Shown here piece after piece: positions 23,554-32,502 of a DNA stretch of 45,578 bases. Made by a program: the position numbers and the translations under genes. The notes below the pieces were generated by a model. The model had not been told where the DNA came from. It saw only the letters and a program-made list of their open reading frames with translations, and searched no databases. Origin of the DNA: Sphingomonas yabuuchiae. GTDB lineage: Bacteria; Pseudomonadota; Alphaproteobacteria; Sphingomonadales; Sphingomonadaceae. Within the stretch, counting starts at the first letter, position 1; each line of letters starts with the position of its first letter. The stretch is from NCBI RefSeq assembly GCF_001477495.1, contig NZ_LDTF01000013.1, forward strand, positions 1 through 45,578, read 5' to 3'.

Positions 23554-24300
23554 TCAGTTCAGCAGGAAGCGGACCGAGACATTGACGGTCACGTCGCGCT
23601 CGCCCGGCGCGATGCTGGTCTTTTCCATCGCGTCCGATCGCATGGCCGAGGCGCGGAGCATCACCGGCGGCTGGGGGCCGCCCGCATCCGCACCGTTTTC
23701 GGTGATCGACACGATCCGCGCGACGCGCAAGCCCGCCGCCTTGGCATAAAGCTCGGCACGGGCGCGGGCACGCTGGATCGCATCGGCGCGGGCTTCGTCC
23801 AGCGCGGCGTCGGGCTTGTCGATCGACAGATTGGGACCATCGATCTGGTTCGCCCCCTGCGCCACCAGTGCGTCCAGCACGCTGCCCGACTTGGCGACGT
23901 CGCGGAAGCGGACGCTCAGCGTGTTGGTCGCCTGATAGCCGGTGATGACCGGCGGCACATTGTCGCCATAACGATATTGCGGCTGGAGCTGCACGGTCGC
24001 GGTCTGGATATCGCGGTCGGCGACCCCGGCGCGCTTCACGGCGGCGAGGACCCGTGCCATGCGCTGCGCATTGTCGGACAGGGCGGCGGCGGCGGTCGCC
24101 CCCTGGCTGACCACCCCGGCGCGAATCGTCGCCAGATCGGGCACGCGCGTCGTGCGTCCCTCGGCGGACACATCCAGCACCGTCCCGGCGGCGGGCACCA
24201 GCGGCTCTACCGTGGTGGGGGCGGGCTGGGTCTGCGCGACGGCGGTCAGCGGCGTCAGCGCGGCGGAGGCCATCGCGGCCAGCAGCAGGTATTTCTTCAT
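23554..24300 (-). CDS. SIMPL domain (DUF541) periplasmic protein
   Basis: A 248-residue exported protein with signal peptide MKKYLLLAAMASAALTPLTAVAQ. The SIMPL/DUF541 fold occupies most of the mature part: VSAEGRTTRVPDLATIRAGV, then the long helix of AAAALSDNAQRMARVLAAVKRAG, and IQTATVQLQPQYRYGDNVPPVITGY. E. coli YggE of this family lowers oxidative stress; the mechanism is unsettled. The ATG at 24300 has GGGAG six bases upstream. It is divergent from the RND adaptor over a 216-bp gap in which I can fix no promoter with confidence. Confidence 0.9.
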   Translation of the reverse strand: MKKYLLLAAMASAALTPLTAVAQTQPAPTTVEPLVPAAGTVLDVSAEGRTTRVPDLATIRAGVVSQGATAAAALSDNAQRMARVLAAVKRAGVADRDIQTATVQLQPQYRYGDNVPPVITGYQATNTLSVRFRDVAKSGSVLDALVAQGANQIDGPNLSIDKPDAALDEARADAIQRARARAELYAKAAGLRVARIVSITENGADAGGPQPPVMLRASAMRSDAMEKTSIAPGERDVTVNVSVRFLLN

Positions 24301-24516
24301 CGACATCTCCCTTGTGATGATCGTCTCACGACTATGGACCAAGGCTTTGACGCCTCATGGCAAAACAGGCGATGAACGCATGGCGCCCACCTTGGAGCCG
24401 CCGCAATTCGGGCCTACCAAAAGACACTTGAGTGGTGTGCTACATTTCTATAACACAGCGCGGATGGGCGCATCCTGCAAGGCAATGTGCGCACGATGGA
24501 TGCGGTTCGGGGATCG

Positions 24517-25704
24517 ATGACGAACATGAATTACGAGACGGGGGCGATCGGTGGCGGCCGACATCTGGAGCTGGAGGGGCCGGTATCCACGCCGCGCAGG
24601 CGCTGGATCTGGATCGTCGTGGCGGTCATCGTGCTGGCGCTGGCGGGCTGGTTGCTGTTCGCGCCCAAGAAGCATGAGGCGGAGCAGGGTGCGGGGGCAG
24701 GCACGCAGGTGCCCAACATCACCGTCGTCGTTCCCGGCCAGCAGGCGGTCAGCCGGGTGATCTCGGCCACCGGCACGCTGGCCGCACGCCGTGAGATGCC
24801 GGTCGGCGTCGCGGGCGAGGGGGGCATGATCACCCGCGTCCTGGTCGAGCCGGGTCAGTGGGTCCGTACGGGGCAGGTGCTGGCGACCGTCGACCGCTCG
24901 GTCCAGACCCAGACCGCCTCAGCGCTGAACGCGCAGGTCTCGGTCGCGCAGTCGGACCAGCAGATCGCACAGGCCGAACTCGACCGCGCCCAGCAGCTGG
25001 TCGATCGCGGCTTCATCTCCAAGGCCGATCTCCAGCGCCGCACCGCGACCCGCGATGCCGCCGCCGCCCGCGTCCGCGCGGCGCAGGCGACCTTCCGCGA
25101 GGCGCAGGCGCGCAACGGCCGTCTCGACATCCGCGCGCCCGCCGATGGCCTGATCCTGACCCGCGCCGCCGAGCCGGGCCAGATCGTCAGCTCGGGCTCG
25201 GGCGTGCTGTTCCGCATGGCGATGGGCGGGCAGATGGAGCTGCGCGCGCAGCTGGCCGAGGCGGATCTGGTCGGCCTGTCGGTCGGCGCCCCCGCCACCG
25301 TGACCCCGGTCGGCGGCGACAAGAGCTTCAAGGGTGAGGTGTGGCAGGTGTCGCCCGTCATCGACCCGCAGACGCGTCAGGGTGTCGCGCGCATCGCCCT
25401 GTCTTATGACCCGGCGCTGCGTCCCGGCGGTTTCGCCGCGGCAACGATCCGCGGCGGTGCGGGCCATGCCCCGGTCCTGCCGGACTCGGCGATCCAGAGC
25501 GACGACAAGGGCAGTTTCGTGTATATCGTCGGGGCCGACAACAAGGTCGCGCGCCGTGACGTCAAGATCGGTCAGGTATCCGACGATGGCGTGACCATCG
25601 CCTCGGGCCTGAAGGGGACTGAGCGGGTGGTGCGTTCGGCGGGTGGCTTCCTGGCGGCCGGGCAGCTGGTCCGCCCGATCCTTGCAGGCCAGGAGGCCAA
25701 GTAA
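24517..25704 (+). CDS. RND efflux periplasmic adaptor (membrane fusion protein)
   Basis: A 395-residue membrane fusion protein. A single N-terminal transmembrane anchor (WIWIVVAVIVLALAGWLLF, about 29-47) is followed by the half-lipoyl motif (GMITRVLVEPGQWVRTGQVLATVD), an alpha-helical hairpin of about 70 residues, the second lipoyl half (NGRLDIRAPADGLILTR), a beta barrel and a membrane-proximal domain. It links the pump encoded 1 bp downstream to an outer-membrane channel. The start at 24517 is chosen over 24487 and 24526 without strong evidence. No outer-membrane factor follows the pump; one is encoded at 34338-35813. Confidence 0.92.
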   Translation: MTNMNYETGAIGGGRHLELEGPVSTPRRRWIWIVVAVIVLALAGWLLFAPKKHEAEQGAGAGTQVPNITVVVPGQQAVSRVISATGTLAARREMPVGVAGEGGMITRVLVEPGQWVRTGQVLATVDRSVQTQTASALNAQVSVAQSDQQIAQAELDRAQQLVDRGFISKADLQRRTATRDAAAARVRAAQATFREAQARNGRLDIRAPADGLILTRAAEPGQIVSSGSGVLFRMAMGGQMELRAQLAEADLVGLSVGAPATVTPVGGDKSFKGEVWQVSPVIDPQTRQGVARIALSYDPALRPGGFAAATIRGGAGHAPVLPDSAIQSDDKGSFVYIVGADNKVARRDVKIGQVSDDGVTIASGLKGTERVVRSAGGFLAAGQLVRPILAGQEAK

Positions 25705-25705
25705 G

Positions 25706-28700
25706 ATGAGTTTCCGCAACATCTCGGCCTGGGCGATCCGGAACCCCGTTCCGCCGATCGTCCTGTTCGTCGCACTGACTCTGGCGGGCATCGTCAGCTT
25801 CATGCGGATGGACGTGAACAACGACCCCGATATCGATTTCCCGATCGTCGTGGTCCTCGTGAACCAGCCGGGTGCGGCACCGACCGAACTGGAGACGCAG
25901 GTCACCCAGCGGGTCGAGGCGGCGTTGCGGAACTTGCAGGGCGTCGACCAGATCACCTCGACCGTGACCGAGGGCACGTCGCAGACGCTGGTCCAGCTCG
26001 ACATCGGCACGCCGATCGATCGTGCGGTCAGCGATGCGCGCGACGCGATCACCCAGATCCGCTCGATGCTGCCCGACGGCATCCTCGAGCCGCAGGTCAT
26101 CCGCGTCGATTCGACCGATAACGACCTTGCCAGCTATTCGGCGGTGGCGTCCAACATGACGCCCGAACAGCTCAGCTGGTATATCGACAACAACGTCACC
26201 AAGGAGTTGTTGTCGGTTCCGGGTCTCTCCAAGGTCATCCGCAACGGCGGCGTGACGCGTGAAATCCGCGTGATCCTCGATCCGCTGAAGCTCCAGGCGC
26301 AGGGGCTGACCGCCAGCGAGGTCAACGCACAGCTGCGCATGACCAACCTGAACGCCGCCGGTGGCCGCGCCGAGATTGCGGGCACCGAACAGGCCGTCCG
26401 CGTGCTGGGCAATGCGCGCAACGCCTATGACCTGGGCCAGACCCAGATCAACGTGCGCGGCGGCCGTACCGTGCGCCTCGCCGACATCGCCACCGTGCGC
26501 GACCTTTACGCCGAACAGCGTTCGCAGGCGGCGGTCGACGGACGGCAGGTCATCAGCTTCGACTTCCAGCGTGCCAAGGGCGCTTCCGACGTCAGCGTCT
26601 TCAACGGCGCCGTCCAGAAGCTGAAGGACTTGGAAAAGCGCAACCCGGAGGTGAAGTTCGTCCTCCGTTCGAACAGCGTGAAATACACCGAGGCGCAATA
26701 TGAAAGCGCCATCCATGCGATGATCGAGGGCGCGGTGCTCGCCGTCATCGTCGTCTTCATCTTCCTGCGCGACTGGCGGGCGACGGTGATTTCGGCGCTG
26801 GCGATCCCGCTGTCGGCGATCCCGGCCTTCTGGTTCATGGACCTGCTGGGCTTTACGCTGAACCAGATGACGCTGCTGGCGCTCAGCCTGGTGGCGGGCG
26901 TGCTGGTCGACGACGCCATCGTGGAGATCGAGAATATCGTGCGCCACATGCGCATGGGCAAATCCGCCTATCAGGCGTCGATCGACGCGGCGGACGAGAT
27001 CGGCCTCGCCGTGCTGGCGACCACCATGGCGATCGTCGCGGTGTTCCTGCCGGTCGCGTTGATGCCCGGCGTTCCGGGCCAGTATTTCAAGAATTTCGGC
27101 CTGACCGTGGTCGTCTCGGTGCTGATGAGCCTCGCGGTCGCGCGCCTGATCACGCCAATGATCGCGGCCTATTTCCTGAAGTCCGCCGGTCATGCCAGCC
27201 ATGGCGAGGGCAGGCTGATGGATGCCTATATGGCGACGCTGCGCTGGTCGCTGCGTTATGACCGGCCGACCGACGGCGTGAAGCGCGGGCGTCTCCGTCG
27301 CCTGCTGGGGCGGTTCCGCGACCACCGCCTGTGGGTGATCGGTATCGGCTTCGGAGCCTTTGCGCTGACCATTGCCATGTTCGTCATCATCCCCAAGACC
27401 TTCCAGCCGCCGCAGGACAATGACCAGGCGGTCGCCAAGATCGAGATGGTGCCCGGCACGACGCTGGCCCAGACCGATGTCGTCGTGAAGCGTGTCGCGT
27501 CCTTCCTGAAGACGCAGCCGGACGTCGAGTCGGTCTATTCGCGCACTGGCGTTGGCAATGGCCGCGTCGTCGCGACCCTAAAGGAGGATCGCTCGATGAA
27601 GAGCACCGACTTCGAACGATCGCTGGCGCCCGAATTGGCGGCGATCCCCGATGCGCGCGTGTCGTTCCAGTCGCAATTCGGCTGGGGCTCGAGCGGGCGC
27701 GACCTGACCATTACGCTGGGCGGGGACGATCCCGCCGTGCTGCGCGATACCGCCAACAAGATCGTGGCCCAGATGGGGACGCTGCCCGGCCTGATCGCGC
27801 CGCGCATCGTCGGCAATCTCGACCGGCCGGAAATCATCATCCGCCCGCGCCTCGACCTGGCCGCCAATCTGGGCGTGACGACGCAGGCGCTGTCGAGCGC
27901 GATCCGTATCGCGACGCTGGGCGATATCGACCAGAATTCGGCCCGCTTCTCGCTGTCCGATCGTCAGGTGCCGATCCGCGTCGCGCTGGACCAGAATGCC
28001 CGCGCCCGCCTGTCGACCATCCAGAACCTGCCGGTGCAGACCCAGACCGGCGGCTCGGTGCCCCTGAGCGTCGTCGCCGAGATCGGTCTGGGTGCCGGGC
28101 CGACCCAGATCGACCGCGTGAACCAGCGGCGTCAGGTGACGGTCGGCGCCGATCTGGCGAAGGGCGTCATCAGCGGCGACGCGATGAAGAAGGTCCACGA
28201 CCTGCCCATCATGAAGGACCTGCCCATGGGGGTCAGCGAGATGGTGCTGGGCCAGGCCAAGATGCAGGCGGAGATGATGGCCAACTTCTTCACCGCCATC
28301 ATCTCGGCAGTGTTCCTGGTCTTCGCGGTGCTGGTCCTGCTCTATCGCCGCTTCCTGCCGCCCTTCGTCAACATGGCGTCGCTGCTGCTGGCGCCGCTGG
28401 GCGGTTTGCTGGCGCTGTATTTCAGTGGCAATCCGCTGTCGCTGCCAGTCTATATCGGGTTGCTGATGCTACTGGGCATCGTCGCCAAGAACTCGATCCT
28501 GCTGATCGACTTCGCGCTGGAGGAGATCGCCAAGGGCGTGCCCATCTATGAGGCGGTGGTCGATGCGGGGCACAAGCGCGCCCAGCCGATCGTCATGACC
28601 ACGGTCGCGATGGTCGCGGGCATGATCCCGACCGCGCTGTCGCTGGGCGGTGACGGATCGTGGCGCAGTCCGATGGGCGTGACGGTGATCGGCGGGCTTG

Positions 28701-28912
28701 CGCTGTCGACGATCCTGACCCTTCTGATCGTCCCTGCGGCCTTCAGCCTGTCGGTCGGTGTCGAACGCTGGATCGGACCGCGCCTGGGCCGACGCCTGCT
28801 GACCTACAAGCCCGGCGACGAGCTGGGCGGCGGGCCGGTGATCGAGGGTCCCGCCGGCGGCCCCGCGCTGCCCCCCGCCACCGGCAAGCTGGGCTACGAT
28901 CCGGCGGAGTAA
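25706..28912 (+). CDS. RND efflux permease (HAE1/AcrB-type)
   Basis: A 1068-residue inner-membrane proton-driven pump with twelve expected transmembrane helices and two large periplasmic loops. TM1 is at about 12-30. The proton-relay motif is clear near residue 400 (GVLVDDAIVEIENIV, two adjacent Asp). Other typical features are the FSLSDRQVPIRVALD loop and the GIVAKNSILLIDFA helix near 930. The sequence resembles the MdtB/VexF-like multidrug branch rather than the metal-specific CusA branch, but substrates cannot be read. ATG 25706 has AGGAGG nine bases upstream. A structured repeat starts three bases after the stop. Confidence 0.94.
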   Translation: MSFRNISAWAIRNPVPPIVLFVALTLAGIVSFMRMDVNNDPDIDFPIVVVLVNQPGAAPTELETQVTQRVEAALRNLQGVDQITSTVTEGTSQTLVQLDIGTPIDRAVSDARDAITQIRSMLPDGILEPQVIRVDSTDNDLASYSAVASNMTPEQLSWYIDNNVTKELLSVPGLSKVIRNGGVTREIRVILDPLKLQAQGLTASEVNAQLRMTNLNAAGGRAEIAGTEQAVRVLGNARNAYDLGQTQINVRGGRTVRLADIATVRDLYAEQRSQAAVDGRQVISFDFQRAKGASDVSVFNGAVQKLKDLEKRNPEVKFVLRSNSVKYTEAQYESAIHAMIEGAVLAVIVVFIFLRDWRATVISALAIPLSAIPAFWFMDLLGFTLNQMTLLALSLVAGVLVDDAIVEIENIVRHMRMGKSAYQASIDAADEIGLAVLATTMAIVAVFLPVALMPGVPGQYFKNFGLTVVVSVLMSLAVARLITPMIAAYFLKSAGHASHGEGRLMDAYMATLRWSLRYDRPTDGVKRGRLRRLLGRFRDHRLWVIGIGFGAFALTIAMFVIIPKTFQPPQDNDQAVAKIEMVPGTTLAQTDVVVKRVASFLKTQPDVESVYSRTGVGNGRVVATLKEDRSMKSTDFERSLAPELAAIPDARVSFQSQFGWGSSGRDLTITLGGDDPAVLRDTANKIVAQMGTLPGLIAPRIVGNLDRPEIIIRPRLDLAANLGVTTQALSSAIRIATLGDIDQNSARFSLSDRQVPIRVALDQNARARLSTIQNLPVQTQTGGSVPLSVVAEIGLGAGPTQIDRVNQRRQVTVGADLAKGVISGDAMKKVHDLPIMKDLPMGVSEMVLGQAKMQAEMMANFFTAIISAVFLVFAVLVLLYRRFLPPFVNMASLLLAPLGGLLALYFSGNPLSLPVYIGLLMLLGIVAKNSILLIDFALEEIAKGVPIYEAVVDAGHKRAQPIVMTTVAMVAGMIPTALSLGGDGSWRSPMGVTVIGGLALSTILTLLIVPAAFSLSVGVERWIGPRLGRRLLTYKPGDELGGGPVIEGPAGGPALPPATGKLGYDPAE

Positions 28913-28915
28913 ACA

Positions 28916-29042
28916 ATCCTCCCCGGCACGGGGAGGGGGACCAGCGAAGCTGGTGGAGGGGGAGCGCCGCATAGGTTGACCCGTGTGGAAGCCCCCCTCC
29001 GTCAGGGCTTTCGGCCTGCCACCTCCCCGTGCCGGGGAGGAT
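28916..29042 (+). repeat. Structured ~128-bp repeat, copy 2
   Basis: Same family as 17655-17782, in plus orientation. Terminal stem CCTCCCCG-GCA-CGGGGAGG (28918-28936), inner stem CCAGC-GAA-GCTGG (28941-28953), a second inner stem AGGGC...GCCT and a closing terminal palindrome. It begins three bases after the RND pump stop codon. Together with about 76 further bases it fills the gap before the DUF445 gene. Confidence 0.85.
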
Positions 29043-29118
29043 CACCTTTGCCCCCTTTCGTTACGCTCGGGAAAGATTCCTCTTGAACAAAGCCGCCCTT
29101 CGCGAATTGTCCTAGGTG

Positions 29119-30381
29119 ATGGAACTCGCAATGCGATCGGGGGGTAGCCAGACCGTTCCAGCCGCCCTGCGGAAGATGCGGGTCTTGGCCACCGGGCTGC
29201 TGGTCGGCATGGCGGCGCTGTATCTGGTGTCGCGGGGGCTGCAGCCGCTGCATCCCGCCTGGGGCTATGTCCGCGCCTTTGCCGAGGCGGCGATGGTCGG
29301 CGGGCTGGCGGACTGGTTCGCCGTGACCGCGCTGTTCCGCCACCCGCTGGGCCTGCCGATCCCGCACACCGCGATCGTGCCGCGCAACAAGGACCGGATC
29401 GGCGACACGCTCGCCAATTTCCTGCGCACCAATTTCCTGATCCCCCGCGTCGTCGCGCGGCGCATGGTCCGACTGGACGTGGCGGGCGCGGCCGGGCGCT
29501 GGCTGGCGCAACCGCCGCAGGAGGGCGGGCGTATCCGGCGCGGGGCGTCGCGCCTGTTCGCCGAGATGCTGACCGCCTTCGACCCACAACGGCTGGGCGG
29601 CATGGTCAAGGCGGGGATCGGATCACGGCTGCGCGCCACCGAGATCGCGCCGATCCTGGGCCAGTTGCTGAAGGCCAGCATCGCCGAAGGGCGGCATCTG
29701 CCGTTGCTCGATTCCGTGCTGCGCTGGGCGGCGTCCGCGCTGGACGCCAACGAAGCGATCGTCCGGGCGATGGTGCATGAGCGGGCGGGCGCGATCCTGC
29801 GCTGGACCGGGCTGGACGAAACGCTGGCCGACAGGCTGATCGACGGGCTGCACAAGCTGCTCCACGACGTCGCCGAGGATCGCGATCATCCGCTGCGCCA
29901 GAAGATCGAGGAAGGGCTCGATCGCCTCGCCTGGGACCTGCAATATGATCCCGACATGCGCGCCAGGGTGGAGGCGATGAAGGCCGAGCTGATCGCCAAT
30001 CCGGCCATGCAGCGCTGGCTGGACGGTCTGTGGGAGCAGGCGCGTGAGGCGTTGCTGCGTATGGCGCGCGATCCGCAGGCGGTGACCGCAGGGCGGCTGG
30101 GCGATGCCATGCGCCAGCTGGGCCAGACATTGCAGGACAATCCCCGGCTGGCGGCGACGATCAACCGCTTCGTGCGCCGGGCGGCGGCGGGCATCGCCGC
30201 CGATTATGGCGATGGCATCGTCCGGCTGGTGTCGGAGACGGTGCGGGGCTGGGATGCCGACACCGTCACCTCGAGGCTGGAGAATGCGGTGGGCCGCGAC
30301 CTGCAATATATTCGCATCAACGGGACATTGGTGGGCGGCAGTGTCGGTCTGATCCTGCATCTGCTGGATCACCTGCTATGA
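29119..30381 (+). CDS. DUF445 family membrane protein
   Basis: A 420-residue protein of the DUF445 family. A hydrophobic helix lies at about 20-40 (LATGLLVGMAALYLVSRGL), followed by the signature EAAMVGGLADWFAVTALFRHPLGLPIPHTAIVP (given in part; residues about 54-86). The long middle is amphipathic helix, and a second hydrophobic segment lies at the C-terminus (VGGSVGLILHLL). It is anchored in the inner membrane at both ends. The function is unknown, although homologues are widespread. Start ATG 29119 or GTG 29116; neither has a good ribosome-binding site. Confidence 0.88.
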   Translation: MELAMRSGGSQTVPAALRKMRVLATGLLVGMAALYLVSRGLQPLHPAWGYVRAFAEAAMVGGLADWFAVTALFRHPLGLPIPHTAIVPRNKDRIGDTLANFLRTNFLIPRVVARRMVRLDVAGAAGRWLAQPPQEGGRIRRGASRLFAEMLTAFDPQRLGGMVKAGIGSRLRATEIAPILGQLLKASIAEGRHLPLLDSVLRWAASALDANEAIVRAMVHERAGAILRWTGLDETLADRLIDGLHKLLHDVAEDRDHPLRQKIEEGLDRLAWDLQYDPDMRARVEAMKAELIANPAMQRWLDGLWEQAREALLRMARDPQAVTAGRLGDAMRQLGQTLQDNPRLAATINRFVRRAAAGIAADYGDGIVRLVSETVRGWDADTVTSRLENAVGRDLQYIRINGTLVGGSVGLILHLLDHLL

Positions 30382-30478
30382 AAACGTCACGCCGTCGTAT
30401 AATTACTGCCGCCAGTCGATTCGTCGTGGGAACGAAGCGCCTTGTCGATACACCCGCTTTCCCGCAAAGAGGCAGTTG

Positions 30479-31585
30479 ATGAACGCCAAGGCCGATTATC
30501 AACATGACCCGGCCGACGGGGGAGCGCTGCGCTTCACCGGCAGCCTTTCGCTGGCGACTCTGGGCGACTTGCCCGAGCGGCTGGACCGCGAGGATTCGGC
30601 GGTCCGGCGTATCGACCTGTCGCAGGTCGACCGGATCGACACGGTCGGGGCCTGGCTGATCCACCGCTTCGCCGCGCGCAACGACGCCGCCATCGACGGT
30701 CTGGACGACGACCGGCGCCACCTGTTCGCCAAGGTGACCGAGGCGGATCAGCCGGTTGCGATGCGTCCCAAGCCCGTCAGCCCCTTTGCGCGCGTCGCTG
30801 GCGAGGTGGGCGATGCGGTCGTCGCCGCCTTCCAGACCCTCTATGGCCTGCTCGGCTTCATGGGCGCGACGGTGCTGGCCGGGTTGGCGGTGATCCGCCA
30901 TCCGCGCCGCTTCCGCTTCAACGCGGTGGTACATGAATTCGAGACGGTCGGCGTCTCGGCACTGGCCATCGTCGGCCTGATGAGCTTCCTGATCGGCATC
31001 GTCATCGCGCAACAGGGCGCGGTGCAGCTGCGCCAGTTCGGTGCCGAGGTGTTCACGATCAACCTGGTCGGCCGGCTGACCCTGCGCGAACTGGGCGTGC
31101 TGATGACCGCGATCATGGTCGCGGGTCGCTCGGGATCGGCCTTCGCCGCGCAGCTCGGCACGATGAAGCTGACCGAAGAGATCGATGCGATGCGCGTCAT
31201 CGGCGTCTCGCCGATGGAGGCGCTGGTGGTGCCGCGCACCATCGCGGCGATCACGCTGATGCCGCTCCTGGGCTTCTATTCCTCGCTGATCGCGATGATC
31301 GGCGGCTGTTTCCTGGCGGCGGTGTCGCTGGGCATTCCGCCCGTCACCTTCATCGCGCGTATCCGCGAAGTCGTGCCGATCACCGACCTGTATGTCGGCC
31401 TGATCAAGGCCCCGGTGTTCGGCGCGATCATCGCAATCGCGGGCTGTTTCCAGGGGATGCAGGTCAAGTCGGATGCCGAGCAAGTCGGCCTGCGCACCAC
31501 CGCCGCCGTGGTGCAGGCGATCTTCCTGGTGATCGTGCTCGACGCCTTCTTCGCGGTCTTCTTTACCTGGATCGGATGGGATTGA
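30479..31585 (+). CDS. MlaE-type lipid ABC transporter permease with STAS-like N-terminus
   Basis: A 368-residue permease of the MCE-associated MlaE family. Residues about 1-95 read like a STAS domain (LRFTGSLSLATLGDLPERL, RIDLSQVDRIDTVGAWLI). The permease begins near 110, with MSFLIGIVIAQQGAVQLRQFGAEVFT and then GRSGSAFAAQLGTMKLTEEIDAM, the family's most conserved stretch. In E. coli the STAS partner MlaB is a separate protein; here it is fused. It works with the ATPase and MCE protein that follow, moving phospholipids between the two membranes. GAGG lies seven bases before ATG 30479. The stop overlaps the next ATG by one base (TGATG). Confidence 0.93.
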   Translation: MNAKADYQHDPADGGALRFTGSLSLATLGDLPERLDREDSAVRRIDLSQVDRIDTVGAWLIHRFAARNDAAIDGLDDDRRHLFAKVTEADQPVAMRPKPVSPFARVAGEVGDAVVAAFQTLYGLLGFMGATVLAGLAVIRHPRRFRFNAVVHEFETVGVSALAIVGLMSFLIGIVIAQQGAVQLRQFGAEVFTINLVGRLTLRELGVLMTAIMVAGRSGSAFAAQLGTMKLTEEIDAMRVIGVSPMEALVVPRTIAAITLMPLLGFYSSLIAMIGGCFLAAVSLGIPPVTFIARIREVVPITDLYVGLIKAPVFGAIIAIAGCFQGMQVKSDAEQVGLRTTAAVVQAIFLVIVLDAFFAVFFTWIGWD

Positions 31586-32502
31586 TGGCCGAGCAGGACG
31601 AACATCTCATCCAGGTCCGCGGCCTGCGCAACAGCTTCGGCGAGCAGGTCATCCATGACGGCCTAGACCTCGACGTGCGCAAGGGCGAGATTTTGGGCGT
31701 GGTCGGCGGGTCGGGCACCGGCAAGTCGGTGCTGATGCGGACGATCATCGGCCTCCAGACCCCCGATGCGGGCGAGATCACCGTTTTCGGCGAGCCGACC
31801 ATCGGCCGCGAGGCGACCGAGGCGGTCGATGTGCGCAAGCGCTGGGGCGTGCTGTTCCAGGGCGGTGCGCTGTTCTCGACGCTGACCGTCGCGGAGAATG
31901 TCGCGGTGCCGCTGCGCGAATTCTACCGTGAGCTGCCCCAGGCGTTGATGGATGAGATCGCGTCCTACAAGGTCGTGATGACCGGCCTTCCCGCCGATGC
32001 GGGGCCGAAATATCCGGCCGAGCTGTCGGGCGGCATGAAGAAGCGGGCAGGGCTGGCGCGTGCGCTGGCGCTCGACCCCGAACTGCTCTTCCTCGACGAG
32101 CCGACCGCAGGCCTCGACCCGATCGGCGCGGCGGCGTTCGACCAGCTGATCGCGTCGCTCCAGAAAACGCTGGGGCTGACCGTCTTCCTGATCACCCACG
32201 ACCTCGATACGCTTTACGCGATCTGCGACCGGGTGGCGGTGCTGGCGGACAAGAAGGTGATCGCGGTCGGCACGATCGACGAGCTGATCGCGCTCGACCA
32301 TCCGTGGATCGAGGAATATTTCAAGGGGCCGCGCGGCCGTGCCGCCGTCGCCGCCAAGGACGAGGTGGCGGACATCCGCCCCCGTTCGGCCGAGGCCGAC
32401 GCCGCGCGCCACCCCACCGAAGTCGACGCCCATGCCACGGGACAGCGGTCCCAGGGCAATGCGGCCGATGCCCATGCGAGAGGCGAAGCAGGGACACGCT
32501 GA
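31585..32502 (+). CDS. MlaF-type ABC transporter ATPase
   Basis: A 305-residue ABC ATPase. Walker A GGSGTGKS is at 41-48, the signature LSGGMKKRAGLARA at about 149-162 and Walker B LLFLDEPTAGLDP at about 169-181, followed by a switch His (LITHDLDT). The Met-Lys-Lys-Arg variant of the signature is typical of MCE-linked ATPases. Residues after about 250 are a low-complexity Ala/His/Arg-rich tail of about 55 residues not needed for the fold. Start ATG 31585 overlaps the permease stop by one base. Confidence 0.94.
   Translation: MAEQDEHLIQVRGLRNSFGEQVIHDGLDLDVRKGEILGVVGGSGTGKSVLMRTIIGLQTPDAGEITVFGEPTIGREATEAVDVRKRWGVLFQGGALFSTLTVAENVAVPLREFYRELPQALMDEIASYKVVMTGLPADAGPKYPAELSGGMKKRAGLARALALDPELLFLDEPTAGLDPIGAAAFDQLIASLQKTLGLTVFLITHDLDTLYAICDRVAVLADKKVIAVGTIDELIALDHPWIEEYFKGPRGRAAVAAKDEVADIRPRSAEADAARHPTEVDAHATGQRSQGNAADAHARGEAGTR

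Noticed and set aside
24428..24454. TTGAGT / TATAAC as a promoter for the RND adaptor
   Set aside because: The spacer is only 15 bases and the -35 is poor; not strong enough to list as a feature.
25562..27325. 587-residue open frame on the minus strand
   Set aside because: Antisense to the RND adaptor and pump; His/Asp/Arg-rich composition typical of shadow frames.
30398..30403. TATAAT before the mlaE-type gene
   Set aside because: A perfect -10 hexamer, but no -35 at a fitting distance, and it lies close to the end of the DUF445 gene.
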